Part shown: positions 26,800 through 35,905 of the stretch, one piece after another
Numbering within the stretch: position 1 is the stretch's first letter
How the letters are laid out: every line of letters starts with the position of its first letter
DNA from: Pseudomonas vlassakiae
Lineage (GTDB): Bacteria > Pseudomonadota > Gammaproteobacteria > Pseudomonadales > Pseudomonadaceae
NCBI RefSeq assembly: GCF_014269035.2
Contig: NZ_JABWRP020000006.1
Coordinates: forward strand, 124,001-188,000
Direction: 5' to 3'
DNA: 64,000 nt
Translations under genes and position numbers: made by a program
The notes under the pieces: model-generated
Databases searched by the model: none
What the model was told of the DNA's origin: nothing
What the model saw: only the letters and a program-made list of their open reading frames with translations

Positions 26800-29328
26800 A
26801 TGATTTCTTTACCGATCGATGCTGTCTTGCCCGCCTTGCGCGAAGCCCTGCATAACCGCGATGAAGCCGTGCTCGAAGCGCCGCCTGGAGCGGGCAAGAC
26901 CACCCGTGTACCGCTGGCGCTGCTCAACGAGTCGTGGCTGGCCGGGCAGACCATCCTCATGCTGGAGCCGCGCCGCCTGGCGGCGCGGGCGGCGGCCGAG
27001 CGCCTGGCCAGCGAACTGGGTGAAAAGGTCGGTGAAACCGTGGGCTACCGCATCCGCCTGGACAGCAAGGTCGGGCCGCACACACGCATTGAAGTGGTCA
27101 CCGAAGGCATCCTGACCCGCCGGCTGCAGGCCGACCCCGCACTGGAAGGGGTCGGCCTGCTGATCTTCGACGAATTTCATGAGCGTAGCCTGGACGCCGA
27201 CCTGGCCCTGGCGTTGAGCCTCAATGGCCGCGAACTGCTGCGTGACGAGCCTTCACTAAAAATCCTGCTGATGTCGGCGACCCTTGAAGGCGAGCGCCTC
27301 TCGCGGCTGCTGGGCGATGCGCCGGTGGTGCGCAGCGAAGGCCGCATGCATCCGGTGGATATCCGCTGGGGCCGACCGTTCCAGCCGGGCGAGTTCATCG
27401 AGCCGCGGGTGGTGGACAACGTGTTGCTGGCGTTGGCCGAACAGCCCGGCAGCGTGCTGGTGTTCCTGCCTGGCCAGGCCGAGATCCGCCGTGTGCATCA
27501 AAGCCTGCAGGACGCCCTGGGTGAGCGGCCAGATGTGCTGCTGTGCCCGCTGCATGGTGAGCTTGACCTCAATGCCCAGCGCGCCGCCATCGACCCGCCG
27601 GCCAAGGGCCTGCGCAAGGTGGTGCTGGCCACCAACATCGCCGAAACCAGCCTGACCATCGACGGCGTGCGCGTTGTCATCGATGCCGGCCTGGCGCGGG
27701 TGCCGCGCTTCGATCCGGGGAGCGGCATGACCCGCCTGGACACCCAGCGGATTTCCCGCGCCAGCGCCACCCAGCGCGCCGGCCGGGCAGGGCGACTGGA
27801 ACCCGGGGTCTGCTACCGCCTGTGGTCCGAGGCCCAGCATGACCAACTGGCTGCCCACGGCAGCGCCGAAATCCTCCAGGCCGACCTTGCCGGCCTGGCC
27901 TTGCAGCTTGCGCGTTGGGGCGTCACTCCCGACCAGTTATGCTGGCTCGACCAGCCGCCGGCAGCGGCCTTCGCTCAAGCCCAGGACCTGCTGGCGCGGC
28001 TGGGCGCGTTCAAGCCGGGCAGCCGTGACAACCTCAGCGACCACGGCCAGGCCATGGCCGAACTGCCGACCCATCCGCGCATCGCCCACCTGCTGTTGCG
28101 CGGGCAGGACCTTGGCCTGGCCGCGATGGCCTGCGATGTCGCTGCCTTGCTTGGCGAGCGAGATATCCAGCGCGGTGGTGGTGCCGACCTGCACAGCCGC
28201 CTGGCGCTGGTCAGCGGTGAAAGCAAGGCCAGCCGCGGTGGCCAGGGCGGCGTGCAGCGTGCGCGGCAACTCGCTCGGCAATACCGTGGCCTGTTGCGCG
28301 GCAAGGCCACGGCGGCGGTTGCCGACCCCGACCATCCGCGCTGGCTTGGCGCATTGCTGGCGCTGGCCTATCCCGATCGGGTCGCCCAGCAGCGTCGCGA
28401 GGGTGGCGCTGAATATCGCCTGGCCAATGGCCGTGCGGCGTTGTTCGCCGAGGTCGACGCGTTGATGAAATGCCCGTGGTTGGTGATCGCTGACCTGGGT
28501 AGCCGCCAGGGCCAACGGGAAGAACGCATCTACCTGGCGGCCGAGTTCGACCCGACGCTGCTCGATGATGTGCTGGCCGAGCAGGTCGAGCACGTCGATA
28601 TCCTCGATTGGGACGAGCGCGAGCAGGTGCTGCGTGCCGAGCGCCAGACCAAGGTCGGCGAGCTGGTCCTGGCGCGCGAGCCGTTGTCTGGGCTGGACGA
28701 CCAGGCCCGCGCCAAGGCGTTGCTTGGCCTGGTGCGGCGCAAGGGCCTGAACCTGCTCACCTGGACCCCGGAGCTGCGCCAGTGGCAAGCACGGGTGGCG
28801 CTGTTGCGTCAGCTGGATCTGGACAAGGACGGGCAAAGCGAATGGCCCGATCTGGGGGACGAGGCGCTGTTGGCGACGCTGGAAGACTGGCTGCAGCCCT
28901 ACCTGGGCAAGGTCTCGCGCCTGAGCCACTTCGCCGCGCTGGACCTGCCGTCGATCTTGCGCAATCTGCTGCCCTGGCCATTGCCCCAGCGCCTAGACGA
29001 ATGGGCGCCGGCGCATCTGGCAGTGCCCTCTGGCTCGAACATCCGCCTGGACTACAGCGAACACCCGCCGATCCTTGCCGTGCGGCTGCAGGAACTGTTC
29101 GGCCTGGCCGATACGCCGCGCATCGCCCAGGGCCGCCAGCAGGTGAAACTGCATCTGTTGTCGCCAGCGCGACGGCCCGTGCAAGTGACCCAGGATCTGG
29201 CCAACTTCTGGCGCACGACCTATGCCGAGGTGAAGAAGGACTTGAAGGGGCGCTATCCCAAGCACTACTGGCCGGATGACCCTCTGGTGGCCGAAGCTAC
29301 CGCGCGGGCCAAGCCGCGCGGTACCTGA
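26800..29328 (+). CDS. hrpB: ATP-dependent helicase HrpB
   Basis: 842 aa, usual HrpB length. DEAH-family helicase: Walker A APPGAGKTTRVPLAL, DEFH box LIFDEFHERSLDADLAL, SATL motif, motif VI AQRAGRAGRLEPG. The helicase-associated 2 and HrpB C-terminal domains follow (GRYPKHYWPDDPLVAEATARA). Reported roles in other bacteria include mRNA processing and biofilm; the substrate here is not predictable. The start is fixed by GAGGACCACC directly upstream. Confidence 0.95.
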   Translation: MISLPIDAVLPALREALHNRDEAVLEAPPGAGKTTRVPLALLNESWLAGQTILMLEPRRLAARAAAERLASELGEKVGETVGYRIRLDSKVGPHTRIEVVTEGILTRRLQADPALEGVGLLIFDEFHERSLDADLALALSLNGRELLRDEPSLKILLMSATLEGERLSRLLGDAPVVRSEGRMHPVDIRWGRPFQPGEFIEPRVVDNVLLALAEQPGSVLVFLPGQAEIRRVHQSLQDALGERPDVLLCPLHGELDLNAQRAAIDPPAKGLRKVVLATNIAETSLTIDGVRVVIDAGLARVPRFDPGSGMTRLDTQRISRASATQRAGRAGRLEPGVCYRLWSEAQHDQLAAHGSAEILQADLAGLALQLARWGVTPDQLCWLDQPPAAAFAQAQDLLARLGAFKPGSRDNLSDHGQAMAELPTHPRIAHLLLRGQDLGLAAMACDVAALLGERDIQRGGGADLHSRLALVSGESKASRGGQGGVQRARQLARQYRGLLRGKATAAVADPDHPRWLGALLALAYPDRVAQQRREGGAEYRLANGRAALFAEVDALMKCPWLVIADLGSRQGQREERIYLAAEFDPTLLDDVLAEQVEHVDILDWDEREQVLRAERQTKVGELVLAREPLSGLDDQARAKALLGLVRRKGLNLLTWTPELRQWQARVALLRQLDLDKDGQSEWPDLGDEALLATLEDWLQPYLGKVSRLSHFAALDLPSILRNLLPWPLPQRLDEWAPAHLAVPSGSNIRLDYSEHPPILAVRLQELFGLADTPRIAQGRQQVKLHLLSPARRPVQVTQDLANFWRTTYAEVKKDLKGRYPKHYWPDDPLVAEATARAKPRGT

Positions 29329-29344
29329 GCAAGGCGGGAGCTGA

Positions 29345-29995
29345 TCAGGCTTCAGCTTCCAGCAGCATGAACAGGCGATACAGCACCACGGTGCTGAACA
29401 ACTGCAGGAAACCACTCAGGCTGTCCAGGGCCAGTTCGACGCCCGGCGCGGGCTCGGGGAAGGCCATCAGCAGCAGCCCGTCGATCAGCCAGATCGGCGC
29501 CAGCACGCCGAGCACGCAGATCATGATGCGCAGGAAGTGCCCGGTGGTCATGCGCGCACTTTCACGCATCGACTGCACCACCGGCAGGCCACGCAGCACC
29601 AGCAGGTATTCGGCGAACACCAGGTTGATCATGATCCACACGCCCGGGAACACCAGCAGCGCCAGGCCGGCCATGATCAGCAGCGAGCTGATCGTGATCA
29701 GCAGGGCCAACTGCGGCCACAGCTGCACGGCGCGGGCGAACAGGTCGCGTTTGCGGATCTGCTGGCCGTTGCTGCGGGTGTCCAGGTAGAGGATCAGCGC
29801 CGCGCTGTACAGCGGGTAGAACAACAGGCTGATCAGCATGCCGTAGGCCGGCGAGGCCTGCTCGCCCAGCTGGCGGTACAGCAGCTGGGTGGAAAAGGCT
29901 TCGAGCACCACCAGCGGCAGGCATAGCGGAATGATGCTGGCCAGGTGGCGGCGGAAGAAGTACAGGGAGTCGCGCAGAACGCTCAGCGGATTCAT
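29345..29995 (-). CDS. YciC-family (UPF0259) inner-membrane protein
   Basis: 216 aa with about five or six hydrophobic segments and the family motifs FFRRHLASIIPLCLPLVVLE at the N-terminus and GVWIMINLVFAEYLLVLRG in the middle. Function not established. Convergent with hrpB (16-base gap). Confidence 0.85.
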   Translation of the reverse strand: MNPLSVLRDSLYFFRRHLASIIPLCLPLVVLEAFSTQLLYRQLGEQASPAYGMLISLLFYPLYSAALILYLDTRSNGQQIRKRDLFARAVQLWPQLALLITISSLLIMAGLALLVFPGVWIMINLVFAEYLLVLRGLPVVQSMRESARMTTGHFLRIMICVLGVLAPIWLIDGLLLMAFPEPAPGVELALDSLSGFLQLFSTVVLYRLFMLLEAEA

Positions 29996-30150
29996 CAGTC
30001 AACATCGCAAGGCAGTAAAAGCAGGGGCCTAACTTTAGCCCAGAGCGGTCACTTGCTGAAAAAAGTTTCACCCGCGCGGTGATTGAATCCTTGGGCCGGG
30101 CGCCCCATCTTTGCCATGTCCGATGTCCTGCTAGCCCATGAGGTAGCCCC

Positions 30151-30918
30151 ATGAACACTGATGAACAAACCCTGATCGACGGCCTGTTCGGTCGCATCAA
30201 GCAAGCCGAAGACCCAAACCAGCCGCGTGATGCGCAGGCGCAGGCACGAATCGAGGAGCATGTCCGCCAGCAGCCGGCAGCGCCTTACTACATGGCCCAG
30301 GCGATCCTGGTTCAGGAAGCCGCGATCAAGCGCCTGGACGAGCAGAACAAGCAGCTGGAGGCCGAACTGAAGCAGGCCCGGGCCCAGCTTGAGGCGACCC
30401 GTGCCAGCAGTGGCAATGGCGGCGGTGGGTTCCTCTCCAGCATCTTTGGTGCCGGTGCGCGCAATCCGGAGCCGGTTCAGCCGCAGCGCCCTAGTGCGCC
30501 GGTAGCATCGGGTGGCGGTTGGCGCGAGCCGAGTGCGCCAGGCTTCTCCCAGCCGCAGCCGCAGATGCAGGCTCAAGCACAGCCGCAACAGCCTGGCTTT
30601 GGCGCCGCGCCAGCGCGCAGCGGCGCCAGCAGCTTCCTCGGTGGTGCAATGCAGACCGCTGCGGGCGTCGCCGGGGGCGTGTTGCTGGCGCAAGGTATCA
30701 GCAGCCTGTTCCACCACAACTCGCAGCCTGAAGAGGTGGTCGAGGTGATCAAGGAAGAGCCGGCACCGGCCAGTGACAGCGGCGGCTGGCATGACCAGGG
30801 CGCACAGCAACAAGTCGCCGATAATGGCGGCTGGGGCAATGACCAGGGCGGCTGGGCCGATACCGACTACGGTAATGATGGGGGTGGCTTCTTCTCGGAT
30901 GACGATACGTTCGTCTGA
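30151..30918 (+). CDS. DUF2076 family protein
   Basis: 255 aa. N-terminal conserved helix MNTDEQTLIDGLFGRIKQAE, then a coiled coil (residues about 48-80), a Gly/Pro/Gln-rich linker, a Gly/Ala-rich hydrophobic stretch (AAGVAGGVLLAQGISSLFHH, about 170-190) and an acidic Gly/Asp tail. The family is sometimes labelled periplasmic ligand-binding, but no signal peptide is seen here and the role is unknown. A terminator follows 27 bases after the stop. Confidence 0.88.
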   Translation: MNTDEQTLIDGLFGRIKQAEDPNQPRDAQAQARIEEHVRQQPAAPYYMAQAILVQEAAIKRLDEQNKQLEAELKQARAQLEATRASSGNGGGGFLSSIFGAGARNPEPVQPQRPSAPVASGGGWREPSAPGFSQPQPQMQAQAQPQQPGFGAAPARSGASSFLGGAMQTAAGVAGGVLLAQGISSLFHHNSQPEEVVEVIKEEPAPASDSGGWHDQGAQQQVADNGGWGNDQGGWADTDYGNDGGGFFSDDDTFV

Positions 30919-30945
30919 CCGGTCTGGCATACTGCTGGCATTTCG

Positions 30946-30968
30946 AAGGGGCGCTTTGCGCCCCTTTT
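30946..30968 (+). terminator. Rho-independent terminator after the DUF2076 gene
   Basis: Perfect GGGGCGC/GCGCCCC stem with TTT loop and a following T-run, flanked by matching A residues. Confidence 0.85.
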
Positions 30969-30985
30969 CATGTCGAGGGTATGTG

Positions 30986-31465
30986 GTGAAAAAGATCGCG
31001 CTGTTCGCCGATGTGCAGAACCTCTACTACACCGTGCGCCAGGCCCATGGTTGCCACTTCAACTACACCGCACTGTGGAAGCAGGTCAGCCGCGAAGGCG
31101 AGATCGTCGAGGCCGTGGCCTATGCCATCGATCGCGGTGACAGCAAGCAGCAGCAATTCCAGCAGATCCTGCGCAACCTCGGCTTCGATGTGCGCCTGAA
31201 GCCGTTCATCCAGCGCAGCGACGGTTCGGCCAAGGGCGACTGGGACGTGGGCATCACCCTCGATGTGATCGATGCCGCCAGCCGGGTCGACCAGGTGGTG
31301 CTAGCCTCCGGCGATGGTGACTTTGACCTGCTGCTGGAGCGAGTCATCCAGCGCCATGGCACCGAGGCGGTAGTCTATGGCGTCCCCGGACTGACGGCAT
31401 TGTCGCTGATTCGTGCCGCCACCCGTTATGTGCCCATCGAGGGTGCGCTGTTGCTCAAGCACTAA
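30986..31465 (+). CDS. NYN-domain (LabA/DUF88) ribonuclease-like protein
   Basis: 159 aa from GTG at 30986 (adjacent GTG at 30983 is the alternative; GAGGG is 5-8 bases upstream). PIN-like NYN fold: KKIALFADVQNLYY (first Asp), AIDRGDSKQQQFQQILRNLGF, GSAKGDWDVGITLDVID and VVLASGDGDFDLLLE (acidic cluster). Expected to be a metal-dependent RNase; target unknown. The exonuclease gene starts 8 bases after its stop, so the two are likely cotranscribed. Confidence 0.9.
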   Translation: MKKIALFADVQNLYYTVRQAHGCHFNYTALWKQVSREGEIVEAVAYAIDRGDSKQQQFQQILRNLGFDVRLKPFIQRSDGSAKGDWDVGITLDVIDAASRVDQVVLASGDGDFDLLLERVIQRHGTEAVVYGVPGLTALSLIRAATRYVPIEGALLLKH

Positions 31466-31473
31466 GGTTTTTC

Positions 31474-32079
31474 ATGGAACGTATTGCAGTCATCGACTTT
31501 GAAACCACCGGTATTTCCCCTGGCGCCGGTTGCCGTGCCACCGAAGTGGCGGTGGTGATGCTGGAGGGCGGGCGCATCGTCGAGCGCTATCAGAGCCTGA
31601 TGAACGCTGGCGTGCCAGTCCCGGCCTTCGTCGCCGGGCTGACCGGCATCACCACCGCCATGTTGCGCACTGCACCACCGGTGGACAGGGTGATGAACGA
31701 GGTTGCCGAATTCGTCGGCGAGACCCCGCTGTTGGCGCACAACGCCGCCTTCGACCAGAAGTTCTGGGATTATGAGCTGAGCCGTATCGGCCGCAGCCGT
31801 CGCCAGGCCTTCGCCTGCTCACTGCTGCTGTCACGGCGTTTGCTGCCGGCGGCGCCCAACCACAAGTTGGGTACCCTGACCCGTTGGGCCGGGCTGCCGG
31901 ATACCGGCACCGCGCACCGGGCCATGGCCGATGCCGAAATGGCTGCCAACCTGCTGCAACACCTCGCCGGCGTGCTACGCCAGGGCCATGGTGTCGAGCA
32001 ACTCTCCCATGCGCTTCTATGCCGCCTGCAGAAAACCCCAGCAGCGAAAGTCCGCGACACCTTGTCCAGGCTGGTCTGA
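31474..32079 (+). CDS. DnaQ-like 3'-5' exonuclease (DEDDh)
   Basis: 201 aa. All DEDDh residues are visible: AVIDFETTG (Asp, Glu), AHNAAFDQKFWD (Asp), and HRAMADAEMAA (His, Asp). Resembles stand-alone DnaQ-family exonucleases used in repair or RNA trimming rather than the polymerase epsilon subunit, as it lacks a DnaE-binding tail. Pairing with the upstream NYN nuclease suggests a two-enzyme nucleic-acid processing operon. Confidence 0.9.
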   Translation: MERIAVIDFETTGISPGAGCRATEVAVVMLEGGRIVERYQSLMNAGVPVPAFVAGLTGITTAMLRTAPPVDRVMNEVAEFVGETPLLAHNAAFDQKFWDYELSRIGRSRRQAFACSLLLSRRLLPAAPNHKLGTLTRWAGLPDTGTAHRAMADAEMAANLLQHLAGVLRQGHGVEQLSHALLCRLQKTPAAKVRDTLSRLV

Positions 32080-32188
32080 TCGGCGCACTGAAAGTGTGCC
32101 GCTCATTTCGCGCGGTTTTGTAACTTATCTTTGCCTGGACGCAGCCCTAAACTCGGTCACCCGAAAACGGATTTCTGAGTTGCCTGCC

Positions 32189-33106
32189 ATGCCTGCCTCC
32201 CGTCGCTTTCCGCTGTTGCTCATCGGCGCCTTCATTGCCCTGTACCTGGTCTGGGGTTCCACCTACCTGTTCATTCGCATCGGAGTCGAATCGTGGCCGC
32301 CGATGCTGATGGCCGGTGTGCGTTTCATCATCGCTGGCGGTTTGCTGTATGGCTTCCTGCGCTGGCGGGGTGTGCCGGCCCCGACCTGGCCGCAATGGCG
32401 TGCGGCCGGGGCGATCGGTTTCCTGTTGCTCAGCTGCGGCAATGGTGGGGTGACTGTGGCCGAGCATGCGGGTGTGGCCTCGGGCGTGGCCGCGCTGGCG
32501 GTGGCGACGGTGCCGTTGTTCACGTTGCTGTTCGGTTTGCTGTTCGGCCACCGCAACTCGCGGCTGGAGTGGGCCGGTATCCTGCTCGGGTTGCTGGGTA
32601 TCGCCTTGCTCAACCTCGGTTCCAACCTGCAGGCCAGCCCAGTGGGGGCGGCGTTGGTGGTGTTCGCTGCGGCGTCGTGGGCGTTCGGTTCGGTGTGGAG
32701 CAAGAGCCTGCCATTGCCCCAAGGCCCGATGGCCAGTGCCGCCGAGATGCTGGTAGGCGGCGCGGTATTGCTGCTGGGCAGTGCACTGTCCGGTGAGCGC
32801 ATGACGCAGATGCCGACCCTTGCCGGCTGGGGGGCGCTGGCTTACCTGGTGCTGTTCGGTTCGATCCTCGCCTTCAGTGCCTACATGTACCTGCTCAAGA
32901 ACGTGCGGCCGGCAGCGGCCACCAGCTACGCCTACGTCAACCCGGCGGTGGCGGTGCTGCTGGGTATCCTCTTCGCCGGGGAACAGATCGGCACCGAGGA
33001 GTGCCTGGCCATGGCGGTGATCATCGGCGCGGTGGTGCTGATCGGCCTGCCGCAATGGCGCAAGGCGCCAGAGCAGCCGATGAAAGGCGAAATCTGCAGC
33101 AAGTAG
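32189..33106 (+). CDS. EamA/DMT-family exporter (YedA-like)
   Basis: 305 aa with ten hydrophobic segments in two EamA repeats. Family motifs: YLVWGSTYLFIRIG near the N-terminus, GNGGVTVAEHAGVASGVAAL in the first repeat and SYAYVNPAVAVLLG in the second. Probably exports an amino acid or related metabolite; substrate unknown. The start MPASRRFP was chosen because the longer open frame overlaps the exonuclease gene. Confidence 0.9.
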   Translation: MPASRRFPLLLIGAFIALYLVWGSTYLFIRIGVESWPPMLMAGVRFIIAGGLLYGFLRWRGVPAPTWPQWRAAGAIGFLLLSCGNGGVTVAEHAGVASGVAALAVATVPLFTLLFGLLFGHRNSRLEWAGILLGLLGIALLNLGSNLQASPVGAALVVFAAASWAFGSVWSKSLPLPQGPMASAAEMLVGGAVLLLGSALSGERMTQMPTLAGWGALAYLVLFGSILAFSAYMYLLKNVRPAAATSYAYVNPAVAVLLGILFAGEQIGTEECLAMAVIIGAVVLIGLPQWRKAPEQPMKGEICSK

Positions 33107-33161
33107 CCAGGGGCGATGCGGTAAACTTGCCGCCTTCGCTGAACCCCCTGACGGTATTGCC

Positions 33162-34493
33162 ATGAATTTCGCCAAACTCGGCCTGATCGAACCGCTGCTG
33201 CGCACCTTGCAGCAGCTGGACTACACCACCCCGACCCCCGTCCAGGCCAAGGCCATCCCCGCCGTGCTGGCCGGCCGCGACCTGATGGCCGCAGCCCAGA
33301 CCGGCACTGGCAAGACCGCCGGCTTCGCCTTGCCGGTGCTGCAGCGCCTTGCCCTGGAAGGTGAGAAGGTTGCCAGTAACTCGATCCGTGCGCTGGTGCT
33401 GGTACCGACCCGCGAGCTGGCCGAGCAGGTGCACGACAACGTGCGCGAATATGCCGAAAACCTGCCACTGAGCACCTATGCCGTCTACGGCGGGGTCAGC
33501 ATCAACCCGCAGATGATGCGCCTGCGCCGTGGCGTCGACCTGCTGGTGGCCACGCCCGGCCGACTGCTCGACCTGTTCCGCCAGAATGCGGTGAAGTTCA
33601 ACCAGGTGCAGACACTGGTACTCGACGAAGCCGACCGCATGCTCGACCTGGGCTTTGCCGAAGAGCTGCAGTCGGTTTATGCCGCCTTGCCGCGCAAGCG
33701 TCAGACGCTGCTGTTCTCCGCCACCTTCTCCGAGCAGATCCGCATGCTCGCCGGCCTGGCCCTGAACGACCCGCTGAGCATCGAAGTCAGCCCGCGCAAC
33801 GCCGCGGCGACCACGGTCAAGCAGTGGCTGGTGCCAGTGGACAAGAAGCGCAAGGCCGATTTGTTCATGCACCTGCTGCGCAAGCAGCGCTGGAAGCAGG
33901 TGCTGGTATTCGCCAAGACCCGCAATGGCGTCGATCAGTTGGTCGAGCGCTTGCTGGCCGACGGGGTGAATTCCGACGGTATCCACGGCGACCGCCCGCA
34001 GGCCACCCGCCAGCGTGCACTGGACAGCTTCAAGGCGCGGGAGATCCAGGTGCTGGTGGCCACCGATGTGGCGGCCCGAGGCCTGGACATCGACGACCTG
34101 CCGCTGGTGGTCAACCTCGACCTGCCGATCGTGGCCGAGGACTATGTGCACCGTATTGGCCGTACCGGCCGCGCCGGTAACAAGGGCGAGGCGATCTCGC
34201 TGGTGTGTGCCGATGAAGTGCAGATGCTGTCGGCGATTGAAGTGCTGACCCGGCAGACCCTGCCGCGCCATGAGGAACCGGACTTCATCCCTGAGCACCG
34301 GGTACCGATGACCGATGCCAGTGGCCAGGTGATCAAGAAGCCGAAAAAGCCGAAGAAACCAAAAGAGAACAGCGCCAAGCGCGGGCTGGGGCGCTGGATG
34401 GACAGTGCCGAGTCGGCAGTGGCGGAGCCCTCGGTGAAGGCCGTACGCAAGGTACCGAGCTTCAACAGCGGGCCGCGCAAGCGCAAACCGTAA
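33162..34493 (+). CDS. DEAD-box RNA helicase (RhlE type)
   Basis: 443 aa. All DEAD motifs present: Q motif TPTPVQAKAIP, Walker A AAQTGTGKT, PTRELAEQV, TPGRLLDLF, LDEADRMLDLGF, SATF, and HRIGRTGRAGN. A Lys/Pro-rich C-terminal tail (KKPKKPKKPKE) follows, typical of RhlE relatives involved in ribosome assembly and RNA decay. Pseudomonads have several paralogues, so no specific symbol is given. Confidence 0.94.
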   Translation: MNFAKLGLIEPLLRTLQQLDYTTPTPVQAKAIPAVLAGRDLMAAAQTGTGKTAGFALPVLQRLALEGEKVASNSIRALVLVPTRELAEQVHDNVREYAENLPLSTYAVYGGVSINPQMMRLRRGVDLLVATPGRLLDLFRQNAVKFNQVQTLVLDEADRMLDLGFAEELQSVYAALPRKRQTLLFSATFSEQIRMLAGLALNDPLSIEVSPRNAAATTVKQWLVPVDKKRKADLFMHLLRKQRWKQVLVFAKTRNGVDQLVERLLADGVNSDGIHGDRPQATRQRALDSFKAREIQVLVATDVAARGLDIDDLPLVVNLDLPIVAEDYVHRIGRTGRAGNKGEAISLVCADEVQMLSAIEVLTRQTLPRHEEPDFIPEHRVPMTDASGQVIKKPKKPKKPKENSAKRGLGRWMDSAESAVAEPSVKAVRKVPSFNSGPRKRKP

Positions 34494-34501
34494 GCAGACA
34501 C

Positions 34502-34525
34502 TGTGGGAGCGGGGTCAGCCGCGAG
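34502..34525. repeat. Single REP-like arm
   Basis: TGTGGGAGCGGGGTCAGCCGCG resembles one arm of the REP elements, without a facing partner, between the helicase stop and the flavoprotein stop. Confidence 0.5.
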
Positions 34526-35756
34526 ATTTCAGCCAGTCTGCTGCAGCTCGCCCCGCGCGCAAACCACTGGCAAAGCACGCCGTCAGCAGATACCCCCCGG
34601 TCGGCGCCTCCCAGTCCAGCATTTCGCCCGCGCAGAACACCCCCGGCATCCGGCGAATCATCAACCCTTCATCCAGCCCTTCGAAACGCACGCCACCGGC
34701 GCTGCTGATCGCTTCGTCCAGCGGTCGCGTTCGTACCAGCGTGATCGGCAACGCCTTGATTGCACGTGCCAGCGCCTGAGGATCAGCGAACGTCGCCTGA
34801 TCCGTCAGCTCCCGCAGCAGCGCTGCCTTGACCCCATCGATCCCCAGCTGACCCTGCAGGTGCTTGGCCATCGAGCGCGATCCGCGTGGTTTGGCCAACG
34901 CCTGGGCAATTTTGTCCACAGGCTTGTCCGGCAGCAGGTCGAGCAGTAGTTTGGCTTGGCCCTGGTGCTCGATGGCCTGGCGCAACTGCGCAGACCATGC
35001 ATATACCAGGCTGCCCTCGACGCCCTGCGCGGTGAGGATGAACTCGCCTTTGCGCGGCGCCATGCCCGGTACGCTGAGGGCAATGTTCTTCAGCGGCGCC
35101 CCCGCGAACTTGTCCACAAGCAGCGCACTCCATCCCTCCACTTCGAAACCGCAGTTGCTCGGCCGCAGCGGCGAGATATCCACAGTGCGTTCGGCCAACA
35201 ACGGCTGCCAGGCGCCGTCGGAGCCCAGCCTTGCCCAGCTGGCGCCACCCAGGGCCAGTACCACGGCATTGGCCTTGACCTGTAATTCACCCTGTGGATA
35301 AGCAATTCGCAAGCTACCGTCGGCATTCCAGCCCAGCCAGCGATGGCGGGTGTGGATAACCACATCATTGTCACGCAGGCGCTTCAGCCAGGCGCGCAGC
35401 AGCGGGGCCGCCTTCATGTCGGTGGGGAACACCCGGCCTGACGTACCGACAAACGTGTCGATACCCAACCCGTGGATCCACTGGCGCAGCGCATCGGCAT
35501 CGAAGTCGCGGAGCAACCCGTCGATTTCAGCTTGCCGCTCGGCGTAGCGCGAAACGAACTGTGGATAAGCTTCCGAATGGGTGATGTTCATGCCGCCGAC
35601 GCCGGCCAGCAGGAACTTGCGGCCCACCGAAGGCATGGCATCGAACACTTCCACCGCCAGGCCCGCCTGGGCCATGGCTTCAGCCGCCATCAGGCCAGCA
35701 GGGCCGCCGCCGATCACGACGGCCAGGGGAGGGGAAGCGGGTTTTTTATCGGGCAT
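34515..35756 (-). CDS. HI0933/YhiN-type NAD(P)/FAD-dependent oxidoreductase
   Basis: 413 aa (TIGR03862-like branch). Rossmann FAD motif VVIGGGPAGLMAAEAMA near residue 14, GVGGMNITHSEAYP, GRVFPTDMKAAPLL and the C-terminal FCAGEMLDWEAPTGGYLLT second FAD motif. Physiological substrate unknown. The start MPDKKPAS at 35756 was chosen since the region beyond is non-family. The gene holds three perfect DnaA-box sequences, two of them at AYPQ codons (see findings). Confidence 0.9.
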   Translation of the reverse strand: MPDKKPASPPLAVVIGGGPAGLMAAEAMAQAGLAVEVFDAMPSVGRKFLLAGVGGMNITHSEAYPQFVSRYAERQAEIDGLLRDFDADALRQWIHGLGIDTFVGTSGRVFPTDMKAAPLLRAWLKRLRDNDVVIHTRHRWLGWNADGSLRIAYPQGELQVKANAVVLALGGASWARLGSDGAWQPLLAERTVDISPLRPSNCGFEVEGWSALLVDKFAGAPLKNIALSVPGMAPRKGEFILTAQGVEGSLVYAWSAQLRQAIEHQGQAKLLLDLLPDKPVDKIAQALAKPRGSRSMAKHLQGQLGIDGVKAALLRELTDQATFADPQALARAIKALPITLVRTRPLDEAISSAGGVRFEGLDEGLMIRRMPGVFCAGEMLDWEAPTGGYLLTACFASGLRAGRAAADWLKSRG

Positions 35757-35892
35757 GATAGGCAGCAGGTTGTGGAAAAGATTGCGCATTCTAGCGCAGC
35801 CGGGCCAACCCACGTACTGAACAAAAAGTGATCAGTGTTCTACAGCCCACACCGGTTAAGGGCTGCAGCGCCTTTCCCGCAGGTTATCCACA
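35293..35892. promoter_or_regulatory. Cluster of DnaA boxes (candidate DnaA-titration or reactivation locus)
   Basis: Four perfect 9-mers TTATCCACA/TGTGGATAA lie within 600 bases: 35293-35301, 35351-35359 and 35570-35578 (as TGTGGATAA on the plus strand) and 35884-35892 (as TTATCCACA). One-mismatch copies are nearby: TTGTCCACA at 34912 and 35110, ATATCCACA near 35173. About half a perfect site is expected by chance in 64 kb. The positions are seen; DnaA binding is inference. Confidence 0.5.
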
Positions 35893-35905
35893 AGCGGTTC
35901 CACAG

